A model generated the notes under the pieces. The model was not told the DNA's origin, ran no database searches, and saw nothing but the letters and a program-made list of their open reading frames with translations. From JBCDCE01 sp039182515 (lineage in GTDB: Bacteria > Pseudomonadota > Alphaproteobacteria > Rhodobacterales > Rhodobacteraceae), in the NCBI GenBank assembly GCA_039182515.1, contig JBCDCE010000059.1, forward strand, positions 1-23,978: 23,978 bases of DNA, in the 5' to 3' direction. Below are positions 7,721-15,995 of the stretch, piece after piece. Position 1 is the first letter of the stretch. Each line of letters begins with the position of its first letter. The translations under genes were made by a program, and so were the position numbers.

Positions 7721-7826
7721 GGGACCGGTCGCCGAGCGCGGCGTTTAAGGGTGTTGAGACAGCGATCCAAAGACGCATCTAACGCTTTCGATTTGGGTCT
7801 TGGGGTTGCACCTCAGGCAGTGCGTC

Positions 7827-9338
7827 TCACGCGTTGCCATCGCCAGAAAACCGATGTGCATCTTCCGCAGCCCGCCATACAGCGCGGGCTTTGTGAACGG
7901 TTTCTTGGTATTCGTATTCGGGATCGCTGTCGTAGACGACGCCGCCACCAGCTTGCGAATAGAGCACTTGATCTTTGACCAAAGCGGTGCGCAGCGCGAT
8001 GCACATATCCATGTCGCCATTGGCCGAGAAGTAGCCACAGCCGCCGCCATAGACACCGCGCTTTTCGGGCTCAAGCTCGTCGATAATCTCCATGGCGCGC
8101 ACTTTGGGGGCTCCAGAGACTGTGCCAGCGGGCATGCCTGCAAAGTAAGCGCTAAGCGCGTCTTCGCCCGCGGCCAATTCGCCCACCACGTTTGAGACGA
8201 TGTGCATCACGTGGCTGTAGCGCTCGACGATGAACTCTTCGGTAGGACGCACAGTGCCGATCTTGGCCACGCGGCCTACGTCGTTGCGCCCTAGATCCAA
8301 GAGCATAAGGTGCTCTGCGCATTCCTTCTCATCCGCCAAAAGGTCTTCTTCAAGATGACGATCTTCGGCGGGTGTTTTGCCGCGCGGGCGTGTGCCCGCG
8401 ATGGGCCGAATTGTGATCTCATTGCCAAAAACCCGCACCAAGATTTCGGGGCTTGCGCCCACAACTTGGAAGTCGCCAAAGTTGAAAAAGAACATAAACG
8501 GCGATGGGTTCGTGCGCCGCAAGCTGCGGTAAAGCGCAAAAGGCGGTGGCGTGAACTCTTGTGCCCAGCGTTGGGCGGGAACCACTTGGAAGATATCGCC
8601 TGCACGGATGTAGTCTTTGGCCTTCTCCACAGCAGCTTTATAGCCCTCGTGGGTGAAGTTCGAACGGGCCTCGGAGGGGGCAGGCGCTGCGTCCATCCGG
8701 CGGCTGTCACTGACAAGCGCACGCTCAAGATCGCGCAGCGCGTCTTGCACGCGCTCGGCTGCTTGCGCGTAGGCAGCTTTGGCTGAAAGACCAGACCCCA
8801 CCCAAGCCGGAGAGACCAAGATGACTTCGCCTTTTACGCCGTCCAGCACCGCCACGACAGACGGGCGCATCATGATCCCGTCCGGCAGTCCCAGAGGATC
8901 CGGGTTAATGTCGGGCAGATGCTCCACAAGCCGGATCATATCGTAGCCCAAATAGCCAAAGAGACCGGCAGAGGCCGCAGGCAGGTCGCTCGGCAAATCG
9001 ATCCGGCTTTCAGCGATCAGGGCGCGGAGCGCATCGAGCGGTGCCTCTTCGCAAGGCTCAAAGGCCTGCTCGTCAAAGCGCGCACTGCGGTTGATTTTGC
9101 TCGTTTCGCCCTGGCAGTGCCAGATCACATCCGGCTTCATACCCACGATGGAATAGCGCCCACGCACTTCGCCACCCGTGACGGATTCCAGCACAAAACT
9201 GTGGGCTTGTGCGCCCGCAAGCTTGAGCATCAAAGAGACGGGCGTGTCGAGATCGGCCGCGAGCCGGGTGTAGACGACTTGGTTTTCGCCACGCTCATAG
9301 CCCGCCGCAAAGCTGGCAAAATCAGGGGTGAGCGCCAT
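7827..9338 (-). CDS. trpE: Anthranilate synthase component I
   Basis: 503 residues. It converts chorismate to anthranilate with ammonia from TrpG. The N-terminal domain holds LMLKLAG and the tryptophan feedback element VLES (49-52), where most relatives have LLES; the Glu and Ser are kept, so tryptophan inhibition is expected. The chorismate-binding domain (about 225-490) shows RTNPSPFMFFF, the segment with IAGTRPRGK, LDLGRNDVGRVA, MHIVSNVVG, the PAGTVSGAPKVRAMEII region and GGGVVYDSDPEYEYQE. The start lies only 3 bases after the ppiD stop, so it is read from the ppiD-side transcript. It is separated from trpGDC by the oppositely oriented deacetylase gene. Confidence 0.97.
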   Translation of the reverse strand: MALTPDFASFAAGYERGENQVVYTRLAADLDTPVSLMLKLAGAQAHSFVLESVTGGEVRGRYSIVGMKPDVIWHCQGETSKINRSARFDEQAFEPCEEAPLDALRALIAESRIDLPSDLPAASAGLFGYLGYDMIRLVEHLPDINPDPLGLPDGIMMRPSVVAVLDGVKGEVILVSPAWVGSGLSAKAAYAQAAERVQDALRDLERALVSDSRRMDAAPAPSEARSNFTHEGYKAAVEKAKDYIRAGDIFQVVPAQRWAQEFTPPPFALYRSLRRTNPSPFMFFFNFGDFQVVGASPEILVRVFGNEITIRPIAGTRPRGKTPAEDRHLEEDLLADEKECAEHLMLLDLGRNDVGRVAKIGTVRPTEEFIVERYSHVMHIVSNVVGELAAGEDALSAYFAGMPAGTVSGAPKVRAMEIIDELEPEKRGVYGGGCGYFSANGDMDMCIALRTALVKDQVLYSQAGGGVVYDSDPEYEYQETVHKARAVWRAAEDAHRFSGDGNA

Positions 9339-9341
9339 GGA

Positions 9342-11201
9342 TCAGTATCCGCCGCCGTGAGGATTCGTGAAGCTTTGATGGATTGCGTTGATTGCGCCTT
9401 GATCCAGTTGGATGCGCGCTTCGCTTTGAACGGCTGCCGAGAAGAGCGCGAGCATATCTTCTGCCATCCCTCGCTCCGCGCCCTGCGCAAGTTGATCGCG
9501 CACAGCACCCAGCGTTTCGTCGTCTGGATCTGGTCCAAGGCGGGCGGTCAGGCGCACAACGATGGACGAGCCCGCGTTCTCAATCACGCGCACCTCTTCA
9601 GGCTCCATCTCAAACACCGCAGCGATCAGGACGGGCGGTGTCCCAGGCACGCTGTCGGAGCGCAGGATGTCGATCTCATTGGTCAACTCATAGCCTGCGC
9701 TGCGGGGCGGCTCGCCGTTGCGCCAAGCCTCGGCCAGCGTGGTGGCTTCGGTTTGAACAGCTTCAGCCTCTTCTGCGGCGAGATAAGCGCTAAGCACCTC
9801 GTCTTGGATCACGTCATAGGGTTGAACTGTTTCGGGAAGCGTCTCGACAAATTCGATCGCGAAGAGTCCGCCGTCGTCGAGTTGTACGATTTCAGCAAAA
9901 TCGCCCTCTTGGATTTGAGCCGCAGCGGCCTGAAACGCGCTGTAGCGCGCAATTTCGGCCTCAGAGCCCGGGAACCACTCGATCACTTCATATTTGAAAA
10001 AGCCGTCGTCGGAGATTTCTTCCAGCGTGGCTCCGCCTGCCAAAAGATCATCATAGTCCGCAGCGCGGGCTTCAATGTCGCGGGCTGCGCGGTCTTGCCT
10101 GATCTCTGCGCCTAGGGCCTCTTGTGCGTCTTCAAAGGAGGTTGTGCTGGCCACGAGAATGGCATTCACGCGAAAGATGGCGGGGCCAAGCGAGGAGGGC
10201 AAAACACCTGTTGTGCCTGGCTCTTCAAGCGCGAAGACTTCCGCGCCAGCGGTAAGGTCGCTTTCGGTGACGGTACCCATGTTGATGTCTTCAAGGGCCA
10301 GCCCCCGCTCTTCTACGAGCTCTTCAAAGGTGATCTCTTCTGCATTCAAGCGGGCCGCAGCCGCGTCGGCTTCTTCAACCGTTTGAAACACGAGGCGCTC
10401 GACCAAGCGACGGGCCGGGCGCTGGTAGATATTGCTGCGCTCTTCATACAAAGCCCGCAGCGTTTCTTCGTCCACCGTCACTTCGTCGAACCGCATATCG
10501 GGTGTGACCCAGGCAACATTCAGCTTCTTGCGCTCAGGCAACGAAAAGAGCTCAGGATTTTCGCTGTGGTAGGCCTGCAGTGTGGCGTCGTCTGGCGTGG
10601 ACGGCTCTGTTTCCAGGCCCTCAGCCGTGACGGCGAACCACGAGAAGTTCCGACGCGAGGCGATGTAATCAAAGAGCGTGTCCATGTAGAGCTCAGAAGG
10701 GGCGGCTCCGCTGGTGACGCCATTGACCAAGAGCGCGCGGGCGGTATCGCGACGGATCGCTTCTTCATACTCTCGTTCGCTTAATCCGGAGCGGCGCAGT
10801 GCCTCTGAATAAGACACGCGGTCAAAGCTGCCATCGATGCCGCGAAACGCGGGCGTTGCAAGCACCTCGCGACGCACGTTTTCGTCGCCCACCGAGAGGC
10901 CCATCTGGGTGGTCTCAAAGTCAAGGGCTGTGGCTGCAATCACGCGCTGCAGCACTTGACCGTCGATGCCCAGGGACACTGCCTGCGGAAAGCTGATCTG
11001 TTGGCGCGTCTGCGCGCTGAGCGCATTTATCTCTTGTTGCAAGGCATTTGCATAGGCAGGGGCAGGGATCTCTTGATCACCAACCTTGCCGATGGAGCGC
11101 ACGTTCACGCCAAAGCCACCTGCCGAGAAGCCCGCGAGGGCCAACACAAGCAGACCCAGTAAGATCCAGATCAAGGTGTTTGAAATCTTGCCTTTTGCCA
11201 T
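9342..11201 (-). CDS. ppiD: PpiD-like periplasmic folding factor (SurA N-terminal / parvulin domains)
   Basis: 619 residues, the size of PpiD/SurA-N family proteins. A short cytoplasmic start (MAKGKISN) is followed by one transmembrane helix (about 9-29), a SurA-type chaperone region (about 36-165, with IGKVGDQEIPAPAYANAL and QVLQRVI), a coiled or helical stretch, a parvulin-like domain (about 265-350, from RRLVERLVFQTVEEA to GPAIFRVNAI) and a long acidic C-terminal region ending in PHGGGY. E. coli PpiD is a membrane-anchored chaperone at the Sec translocon whose parvulin domain is nearly inactive; the weak conservation here suggests the same. It is co-directional with trpE, which starts 3 bases after its stop, and may provide that gene's promoter. 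Confidence 0.9.
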   Translation of the reverse strand: MAKGKISNTLIWILLGLLVLALAGFSAGGFGVNVRSIGKVGDQEIPAPAYANALQQEINALSAQTRQQISFPQAVSLGIDGQVLQRVIAATALDFETTQMGLSVGDENVRREVLATPAFRGIDGSFDRVSYSEALRRSGLSEREYEEAIRRDTARALLVNGVTSGAAPSELYMDTLFDYIASRRNFSWFAVTAEGLETEPSTPDDATLQAYHSENPELFSLPERKKLNVAWVTPDMRFDEVTVDEETLRALYEERSNIYQRPARRLVERLVFQTVEEADAAAARLNAEEITFEELVEERGLALEDINMGTVTESDLTAGAEVFALEEPGTTGVLPSSLGPAIFRVNAILVASTTSFEDAQEALGAEIRQDRAARDIEARAADYDDLLAGGATLEEISDDGFFKYEVIEWFPGSEAEIARYSAFQAAAAQIQEGDFAEIVQLDDGGLFAIEFVETLPETVQPYDVIQDEVLSAYLAAEEAEAVQTEATTLAEAWRNGEPPRSAGYELTNEIDILRSDSVPGTPPVLIAAVFEMEPEEVRVIENAGSSIVVRLTARLGPDPDDETLGAVRDQLAQGAERGMAEDMLALFSAAVQSEARIQLDQGAINAIHQSFTNPHGGGY

Positions 11202-11261
11202 TTTCTAGCCTTTTTGGATTACGTCGCGTGCTGCGCTTTTGCGAACCGATTGCAAAGCTTC

Positions 11262-12455
11262 TTACGAAGGGAAAGCGCTCGGGGCAAGCGCACTTAGACG
11301 ATCATACAATTCCGTGATCCCTGAGGCGTCGATATTGGCGAAAGCGACCCGCAATTCTTGCGCGCCCTTCCCATCCGATTGAGGGCGGAACATCGTGCCT
11401 GGCAAGAGCAACACTTGGGCCTCTTTGACCAAGGCAGGGGCCAAGTTATCGGACGCCATATCAAAGGGATGGCGCATGTAAGAAAAGTACGCTCCTGCGC
11501 CCAAAAGCTCCCAGCCCTGGGCGGCGACCCGTGAGAAGCCCGTCTCAATGGCCGCACGGCGGGCCAGGATTTCAGCGCGTTCTCCTGCAAGCCAATCGCT
11601 GAGGTTTTCCAAGCCCCATAGAGCGGCGCGTTGGCCCAGTTGGTTTGGGCAAATGGCGACCGTGTCGAGGAACTTCTCAATCTCGGGCATCAGCTTTTGA
11701 GATCCAATCACTGCACCCACGCGGTGGCCTGTGAGACGATAAGCTTTGGAAAAGGAGTAGAGCGATATTACCGTCTCGGCCCAATCGGGATCGCTGAGGA
11801 GCGCATGCGGCGGACCAGACCGGCTGTCAAAGTCGCGGTAGGTTTCATCCACAATAAGCTTAATGCCAGCGTTTTGGGCCAAGTCCCGAAAGGCGGCCAT
11901 CAGCTCAGCGGGGTATTCCACACCTGCGGGATTGTTGGGTGTGACAAGTGCAATGGCCCGTGTTCGTGAGGTGAGAGCCGCCCGTGCGGCCTCTGGGTCG
12001 GGCAAAAGTCCAGGGCCCGATGGCAAAGGAACGGCTTTGACGCCGCTCATGTCGAGCCACATTTTATGATTGAAATACCAAGGTGTTGGCAGGAGAACTT
12101 CATCTCCCTCTGAGCAAAGCGCAGAGATCACAGCTGCAAAGGCCTGGTTGCACCCGGAGGTGATCGCGATGTTTTGGGCCGTCACAGTACCAGCGTAATG
12201 CGTGGACCAATTGGTGCTCAGGGCGTCACGCAGCTCTGGCAGGCCCAGAACCGGGCCATAGAGATGTGCGCCTGGATCGTTGAGCACGCTTTCAGCCATG
12301 GCTTTGAGCATCGGCTGAGGAGGAGCAGCAACTGGGGCGGCTTGGCTGACGTTTAGGAGATCACGGGACGAGAAATCCACACCCTCGAGCCACCGCCGCG
12401 CTTCCATAACGGGAGGTGGAAAGGTGGCTGCGGTACGACTTTGAGATCCGGGCAC
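11262..12455 (-). CDS. Class I/II PLP-dependent aminotransferase
   Basis: About 397 residues. The ORF extends to a TTG at 12482 inside gpt, but the GTG at 12455, one base after the gpt stop and downstream of a GAGG, is the better start. Fold-type I markers, numbered from this GTG, are HLYGPVLGLPELR, TSGCNQAF, TPNNPAG (about 172-178), VDETYRDF with the PLP-pyridine Asp at about 203, and SFSKAYRLTGHRVG with the Schiff-base lysine at about 237. It probably acts on an amino acid/2-oxo acid pair in the cytoplasm. The substrate cannot be told from sequence: aspartate/aromatic aminotransferases and valine-pyruvate-like enzymes share these motifs. It is tightly linked to gpt upstream, and a 60-base gap separates it from ppiD. 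Confidence 0.88.
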   Translation of the reverse strand: MPGSQSRTAATFPPPVMEARRWLEGVDFSSRDLLNVSQAAPVAAPPQPMLKAMAESVLNDPGAHLYGPVLGLPELRDALSTNWSTHYAGTVTAQNIAITSGCNQAFAAVISALCSEGDEVLLPTPWYFNHKMWLDMSGVKAVPLPSGPGLLPDPEAARAALTSRTRAIALVTPNNPAGVEYPAELMAAFRDLAQNAGIKLIVDETYRDFDSRSGPPHALLSDPDWAETVISLYSFSKAYRLTGHRVGAVIGSQKLMPEIEKFLDTVAICPNQLGQRAALWGLENLSDWLAGERAEILARRAAIETGFSRVAAQGWELLGAGAYFSYMRHPFDMASDNLAPALVKEAQVLLLPGTMFRPQSDGKGAQELRVAFANIDASGITELYDRLSALAPSAFPS

Positions 12456-12456
12456 G

Positions 12457-12972
12457 TTAGTCGGTGCCTCGGTAAGGCTCAACGTATTGCAGAGCCATGT
12501 CCCAAGGAAAGAAGATCCAAGTGTCTTGGCTCACGCCCGTGATGAAGGTGTCTACTTGTGGCTCCCCTTTGGGCTTTGCGTAGACGGTGGCGAAATGTGC
12601 GTTTGGATAAGACGCGCGTACAAGTTCGAGCGTTTTGCCAGAATCAACCAGATCGTCGATCACCAGAATGCCCGTGCCATCGCCCATCATCTCCGCATCA
12701 GGGGCTTTGAGCACTTCGGCTTTGCCTTGGTCTTGGTTATGGTAGCTTTTCACGCTGATCGTATCGACGGTGCGGATGTCGAGCTCGCGGGCGACGATCA
12801 TCGCAGGGGCCATGCCGCCACGGGTGATGGCCACAATCGCCCTCCAGGCTCCATTGTCAGGGCCTTTGCCATCCAAACGCCACGCCAAAGCCCGACTGTC
12901 GCGGTGGATCTGATCCCAACTCACGTGAAAGCCTTTTTCATGGGGCAGGCGGCTTTGATTGTCTGAGGCCAT
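12457..12972 (-). CDS. gpt: Xanthine phosphoribosyltransferase
   Basis: 171 residues. It salvages xanthine (and often guanine) to the nucleotide with PRPP. The phosphoribosyltransferase loop is ILVIDDLVDSGKTLELV (about 102-118); the N-terminal ITRGGMAPA and the C-terminal DTWIFFPWD hood segment are typical of Gpt rather than of hypoxanthine enzymes. It lies 21 bases after the lysE-family gene and directly abuts the aminotransferase. The exact base preference is inferred from family resemblance. Confidence 0.92.
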   Translation of the reverse strand: MASDNQSRLPHEKGFHVSWDQIHRDSRALAWRLDGKGPDNGAWRAIVAITRGGMAPAMIVARELDIRTVDTISVKSYHNQDQGKAEVLKAPDAEMMGDGTGILVIDDLVDSGKTLELVRASYPNAHFATVYAKPKGEPQVDTFITGVSQDTWIFFPWDMALQYVEPYRGTD

Positions 12973-12993
12973 GGCGAGGGTCCTTTTGGTGGG

Positions 12994-13608
12994 TTAGCGG
13001 AGGGCGATGTTGAGGCCGAAGCCCCCAATCAATGTCCCAAAGCCGCGGTCGATCCATCGTTTGAGTTTCACATAGGCCGCGCGCGCTTTTGGCAGCGAGA
13101 AAGCACGGCCCACAATCATGTACCACATCCATTCGTTAAACCCGACAATCAACACAAGCGGCACGAGCCAGGCGGTTGAAGTGTCTGGCGGGACTACAGA
13201 GACGAAGATTGAGCCAAAAAATACGGCGGGTTTCGGGTTTGCTAGGAAGGTCGAAGTGCCAAGCCAAACGGCGCCTAAAAGGCTGCGCGGCGCTGCTGTG
13301 GCCTCTATCTGAGGCATAGGGGCGGCGGCGTGGCGCCACATCTGAATGCCCAAATAGATCAAAAAAGCGCCACCGGCGATTTTTAGAACAACAAAGAGCT
13401 GTGGGACGATCTCAAACAAAAGCGCAAGGCCAACAAGGGCGGCCACAGCCCATATCATCGAACCAATACCAAAGCCTAACGCCAAGCCCGCAGCAACTCT
13501 GAACCCTTCCGCCGCAGCTGTACGTACCGACAGCACAAAAGACGGCCCCGGGCTGATCGCGGCTGCGAGATGGATCACCACAACAGAGGCAAAAACCGCC
13601 CAGCTCAT
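12994..13608 (-). CDS. LysE/RhtB family amino acid exporter
   Basis: 204 residues, standard for the family, with about six hydrophobic segments (residues about 2-24, 38-62, 68-88, 112-135, 143-165 and a weaker sixth). The AISPGPSFVLSVRTAAAEG motif in the first helix-loop (about 17-35) and FLIYLG with a TFLANPKPAVFFG segment mark LysE/RhtB translocators, which export amino acids such as lysine, threonine or homoserine lactones from the cytoplasm. The substrate is unknown. The start ATG overlaps the fabI stop by 4 bases (ATGA), so it is translated together with fabI. Confidence 0.9.
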   Translation of the reverse strand: MSWAVFASVVVIHLAAAISPGPSFVLSVRTAAAEGFRVAAGLALGFGIGSMIWAVAALVGLALLFEIVPQLFVVLKIAGGAFLIYLGIQMWRHAAAPMPQIEATAAPRSLLGAVWLGTSTFLANPKPAVFFGSIFVSVVPPDTSTAWLVPLVLIVGFNEWMWYMIVGRAFSLPKARAAYVKLKRWIDRGFGTLIGGFGLNIALR

Positions 13609-14423
13609 CCTTTGGATATATCCGGCGCGTCAACCGCTTTCATGCCCACCACGTGATAGCCCGCATCGACGTGCAAATTCTCACCGGTTGTGCCTGACCC
13701 AAGGTCGCTCAGCAGGAATAGTGCGGCTTTGCCCACATCTTCGGTCGTGACGTTGCGGCGCAGCGGCGAATTATATTCGTTCCACTTCATGATGTAGCGG
13801 AAATCGCCGATCCCCGAGGCGGCGAGTGTTTTGATCGGGCCTGCTGAGATCGCATTGACCCGGATGTTTTGCTTGCCGAGGTCTTCTGCAAGATATTTGA
13901 CAGAGGCTTCCAGAGCCGCTTTGGCGACGCCCATGACGTTGTAATGCGGCATGACTTTCTCGGCGCCATAGTAAGTGAGCGTAAGGCAGGATCCGCCTTC
14001 GTTCATCATCTTTTCCGCGCGGTTTACCACGGCTGTGAAGGAATAAACGGAGATGTCCATCGAGGTAAGAAAGTTCTCGCGGCTGGTGTCTACATAGCGC
14101 CCGCGTAACTCGTTTTTGTCCGAAAAACCAATGGCATGGACGATGAAGTCAAGCTTACCCCAGCGCGCTTCCAGCTCTGCGAACAGCGCGTCGACGCTGT
14201 CCATGTCGCCTACGTCGCAGGGCAATACGATGTCGCTGCCAAGCTGCGCCGCGAGCGGCGTGACGCGTTTTAAAAGCGCATCGCCCTGGTAAGAAAACGC
14301 GAGCTCTGCGCCATGATCGGCACAGGTCTTTGCGATGCCCCATGCGATGGATTTGTCATTTGCAAGCCCCATGATGAGGCCCCGTTTTCCTGCCATTAGG
14401 CCAGCCATTCCACTTGTGCTCAT
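13605..14423 (-). CDS. fabI: Enoyl-[acyl-carrier-protein] reductase (NADH) FabI
   Basis: 272 residues from the ATG at 14423, chosen because a GGGAG ribosome site precedes it and the homologous MxGLMxGKRGLIMGLAN opening follows; an upstream in-frame extension of 21 residues looks spurious. It performs the last reduction in each cycle of type II fatty acid elongation. Short-chain dehydrogenase features are the cofactor segment GLIMGLANDKSIAWGIA and the catalytic Y151-x6-K158 in the YNVMGVAK segment, with Y141 matching the second conserved FabI tyrosine. The C-terminal HVDAGYHVVG is typical. It heads the six-gene minus-strand run. FabI is the triclosan target in other bacteria. Confidence 0.96.
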   Translation of the reverse strand: MSTSGMAGLMAGKRGLIMGLANDKSIAWGIAKTCADHGAELAFSYQGDALLKRVTPLAAQLGSDIVLPCDVGDMDSVDALFAELEARWGKLDFIVHAIGFSDKNELRGRYVDTSRENFLTSMDISVYSFTAVVNRAEKMMNEGGSCLTLTYYGAEKVMPHYNVMGVAKAALEASVKYLAEDLGKQNIRVNAISAGPIKTLAASGIGDFRYIMKWNEYNSPLRRNVTTEDVGKAALFLLSDLGSGTTGENLHVDAGYHVVGMKAVDAPDISKG

Positions 14424-14725
14424 TGCCCGTCTCCCGCCGCTGAAAACCACCCGGCGCGGTGTAAGGGCAAATCCGCGTCTGGGCAAGATCTGGTGCTTTT
14501 GAAAAGGGCATCTGCATTGTGTTCAGAGCGCGGTGACCAGGATAGAGAAGAAAAATCGATTTTGTTACGACCCGAGGGGTTGAGGCGCGAAGCGGCTTGG
14601 ACTACTGCTGAAAGCCTCGACATAGGTCAGCTTGGGGGAGCGGGCTTGTGTTTAAACGGGGGGGGTGGGCCCTAGCCGAGAGTTTTTGTGCGCGGACACG
14701 TGTGCAAAGCCTTAACTGTAGGGAC
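14424..14725. promoter_or_regulatory. Divergent fabI / pdxH intergenic region
   Basis: 302 bases with no supportable gene. It must contain promoters for both flanking genes. For pdxH the best pair is TTGAGG, 17 bases, TACTGC (around 14580-14608), only a moderate match. A GGGGGGG run occurs near 14661. Small ORFs on both strands here lack ribosome sites and recognisable sequence. Confidence 0.3.
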
Positions 14726-15340
14726 ATGAGTGCTGGCGTGAGCATTGACGATATTTTTGATGGCTCAGATCCCATCGCGGTGTTTTCGCGTTGGATGGGG
14801 GAGGCCGTTGTGTCTGAGTTGAACGATCCGAATGCTATGGCTTTGGCTACCGTCGATGAGGATGGCCTGCCAAATGTGCGTATGGTTCTGCTCAAAGATA
14901 TCGAGCCGGACGCGTTTGTTTTCTACACCAACTATGGATCAGTGAAGGCGCAGGAGATCATAGCTTCTGGCAAAGCGGCGTTTGCGCTTCATTGGAAGTC
15001 ACTGCGGCGGCAAGTGCGGGTGCGCGGCACGGTGGAAAAAGAGGACGGGCCTAAGTCAGATGCCTACTATGCGTCTCGGTCTCTTAAAAGCCGTCTTGGT
15101 GCTTGGGCTTCTGAACAGTCGCAGCCGATCGAGAGCCGAGATCAGTTGATGTCACAGCTTGAAGTTGTGACCGAAACACATGGTGACACGCCACAAAGAC
15201 CACCGTTTTGGGGCGGCTTTCGGATCATACCGACCGAGATCGAACTTTGGGCGGATGGGGCCCATCGCTTGCACAATCGATTTCGGTATACACGTGCGCA
15301 ACCGGGGGAAGAATGGAGCAAAGTTAGGCTGTCGCCGTAA
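14726..15340 (+). CDS. pdxH: Pyridoxamine/pyridoxine 5'-phosphate oxidase
   Basis: 204 residues from the ATG at 14726 (AGGGAC ribosome site); the ORF opens 26 codons earlier, but that part is not family-like. This FMN enzyme oxidises PNP and PMP to pyridoxal phosphate. Visible motifs are PNVRMVLLKDIEPDAFVFYTN with the FMN-phosphate contacts, RRQVRVRGTVEK (94-105), YYASRSLKSRLGAWASEQS, PPFWGGFRI, and the C-terminal RLHNRFRYTR and WSKVRLSP that close the active site. PLP made here would serve the aminotransferase nearby, though that link is metabolic rather than operonic. It is transcribed away from fabI. Confidence 0.95.
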   Translation: MSAGVSIDDIFDGSDPIAVFSRWMGEAVVSELNDPNAMALATVDEDGLPNVRMVLLKDIEPDAFVFYTNYGSVKAQEIIASGKAAFALHWKSLRRQVRVRGTVEKEDGPKSDAYYASRSLKSRLGAWASEQSQPIESRDQLMSQLEVVTETHGDTPQRPPFWGGFRIIPTEIELWADGAHRLHNRFRYTRAQPGEEWSKVRLSP

Positions 15341-15441
15341 AAAATGATAATTTCAGAGTGAAGAGGCGGCAAAAGTCTTGCGCTTTGAGTGTTGTAACGA
15401 GATGGTGAGGGCGCAGCGCCGCCTGGTGCCAGACAAATAAC

Positions 15442-15455
15442 GGGTCAAAAGACCC
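15442..15455 (+). promoter_or_regulatory. 5' UTR hairpin of the cold shock gene
   Basis: GGGTC-AAAA-GACCC, a perfect 5-bp stem with a tetraloop, ends 12 bases before the cold-shock start codon and just before the weak ribosome site GGGA. A structure in this position could tune translation with temperature, as in other csp leaders, but this is inference from position only. Confidence 0.4.
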
Positions 15456-15467
15456 ACGCGGGATAAG

Positions 15468-15995
15468 ATGGAAGAAACAGAAGAAGCACGCCGCGTGTTG
15501 AGTGGCCGGGTCAAGTGGTTTGATCCAGTTAAGGGGTTCGGGTTTGTCGTGGCTGACGCCGGAGGCCCCGATATCCTTTTGCACGCAAATGTTTTGCGGA
15601 ACTTTGGGCAGGGTTCTGTAGCAGATGACGCACGCATTGACGTCGCAGTTCAAGAAACACAACGCGGCATCCAAGCCACCGAGGTTTTGGCAATAGAGCC
15701 GCCGGACAGCACCGCCAACAGCGGGCTGCAAGATCTCATCGGGCTTGATCCAGAAGATATTGAATCGACCCCACTTGAGCCTGCACGGGTCAAATGGTTC
15801 GACAAGGGCAAAGGCTTTGGCTTTGCGAATGTTTTCGGCCGATCCGAAGACGTCTTTATCCATATCGAAGTTTTGCGCGCCTCTGGCCTGGCAGACCTCC
15901 AACCCGGCGAAGCGGTCGGGTTGCGGGTCATGGACGGGCAACGCGGGCGGATGGCAACCTTGGTGTGTTCGTGGGAAATGGCGCTCAAAGACTAA
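15468..15995 (+). CDS. Double cold shock domain protein
   Basis: 175 residues with two cold shock domains. Domain 1 (about 11-77) has RNP1 KGFGFV (22-27) and RNP2 DILLHA (35-40); domain 2 (about 105-166) has RNP1 KGFGFA (115-120) and RNP2 DVFIHI (128-133). Each starts with VKWFD. A linker of about 27 residues rich in Asp, Pro and Ser joins them. Single-domain Csps bind single-stranded RNA/DNA as chaperones; this two-domain form is common in alphaproteobacteria and may act as an RNA chaperone or regulator rather than strictly in cold shock. Its 3' end overlaps the start of the DUF192 gene, so the two are probably co-transcribed. Confidence 0.93.
   Translation: MEETEEARRVLSGRVKWFDPVKGFGFVVADAGGPDILLHANVLRNFGQGSVADDARIDVAVQETQRGIQATEVLAIEPPDSTANSGLQDLIGLDPEDIESTPLEPARVKWFDKGKGFGFANVFGRSEDVFIHIEVLRASGLADLQPGEAVGLRVMDGQRGRMATLVCSWEMALKD

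Noticed and set aside
7579..7770. 63-codon minus-strand ORF between the deacetylase gene and trpE
   Set aside because: Arg/Gly/Pro-rich translation produced by the two hairpins; no ribosome site or recognisable sequence. Better explained as a structured element.
8919..10115. 398-codon plus-strand open frame across trpE and ppiD
   Set aside because: Antisense to two well-supported genes, spans their junction, and shows no family motif.
12456..12482. TTG start for the aminotransferase inside gpt
   Set aside because: No ribosome site precedes it; the GTG at 12455 follows GAGG and avoids the overlap, although the TTG cannot be excluded.
14648..14725. 26-residue N-terminal extension of PdxH
   Set aside because: The extension is not family-like, and the ATG at 14726 has a ribosome site and gives the normal length.
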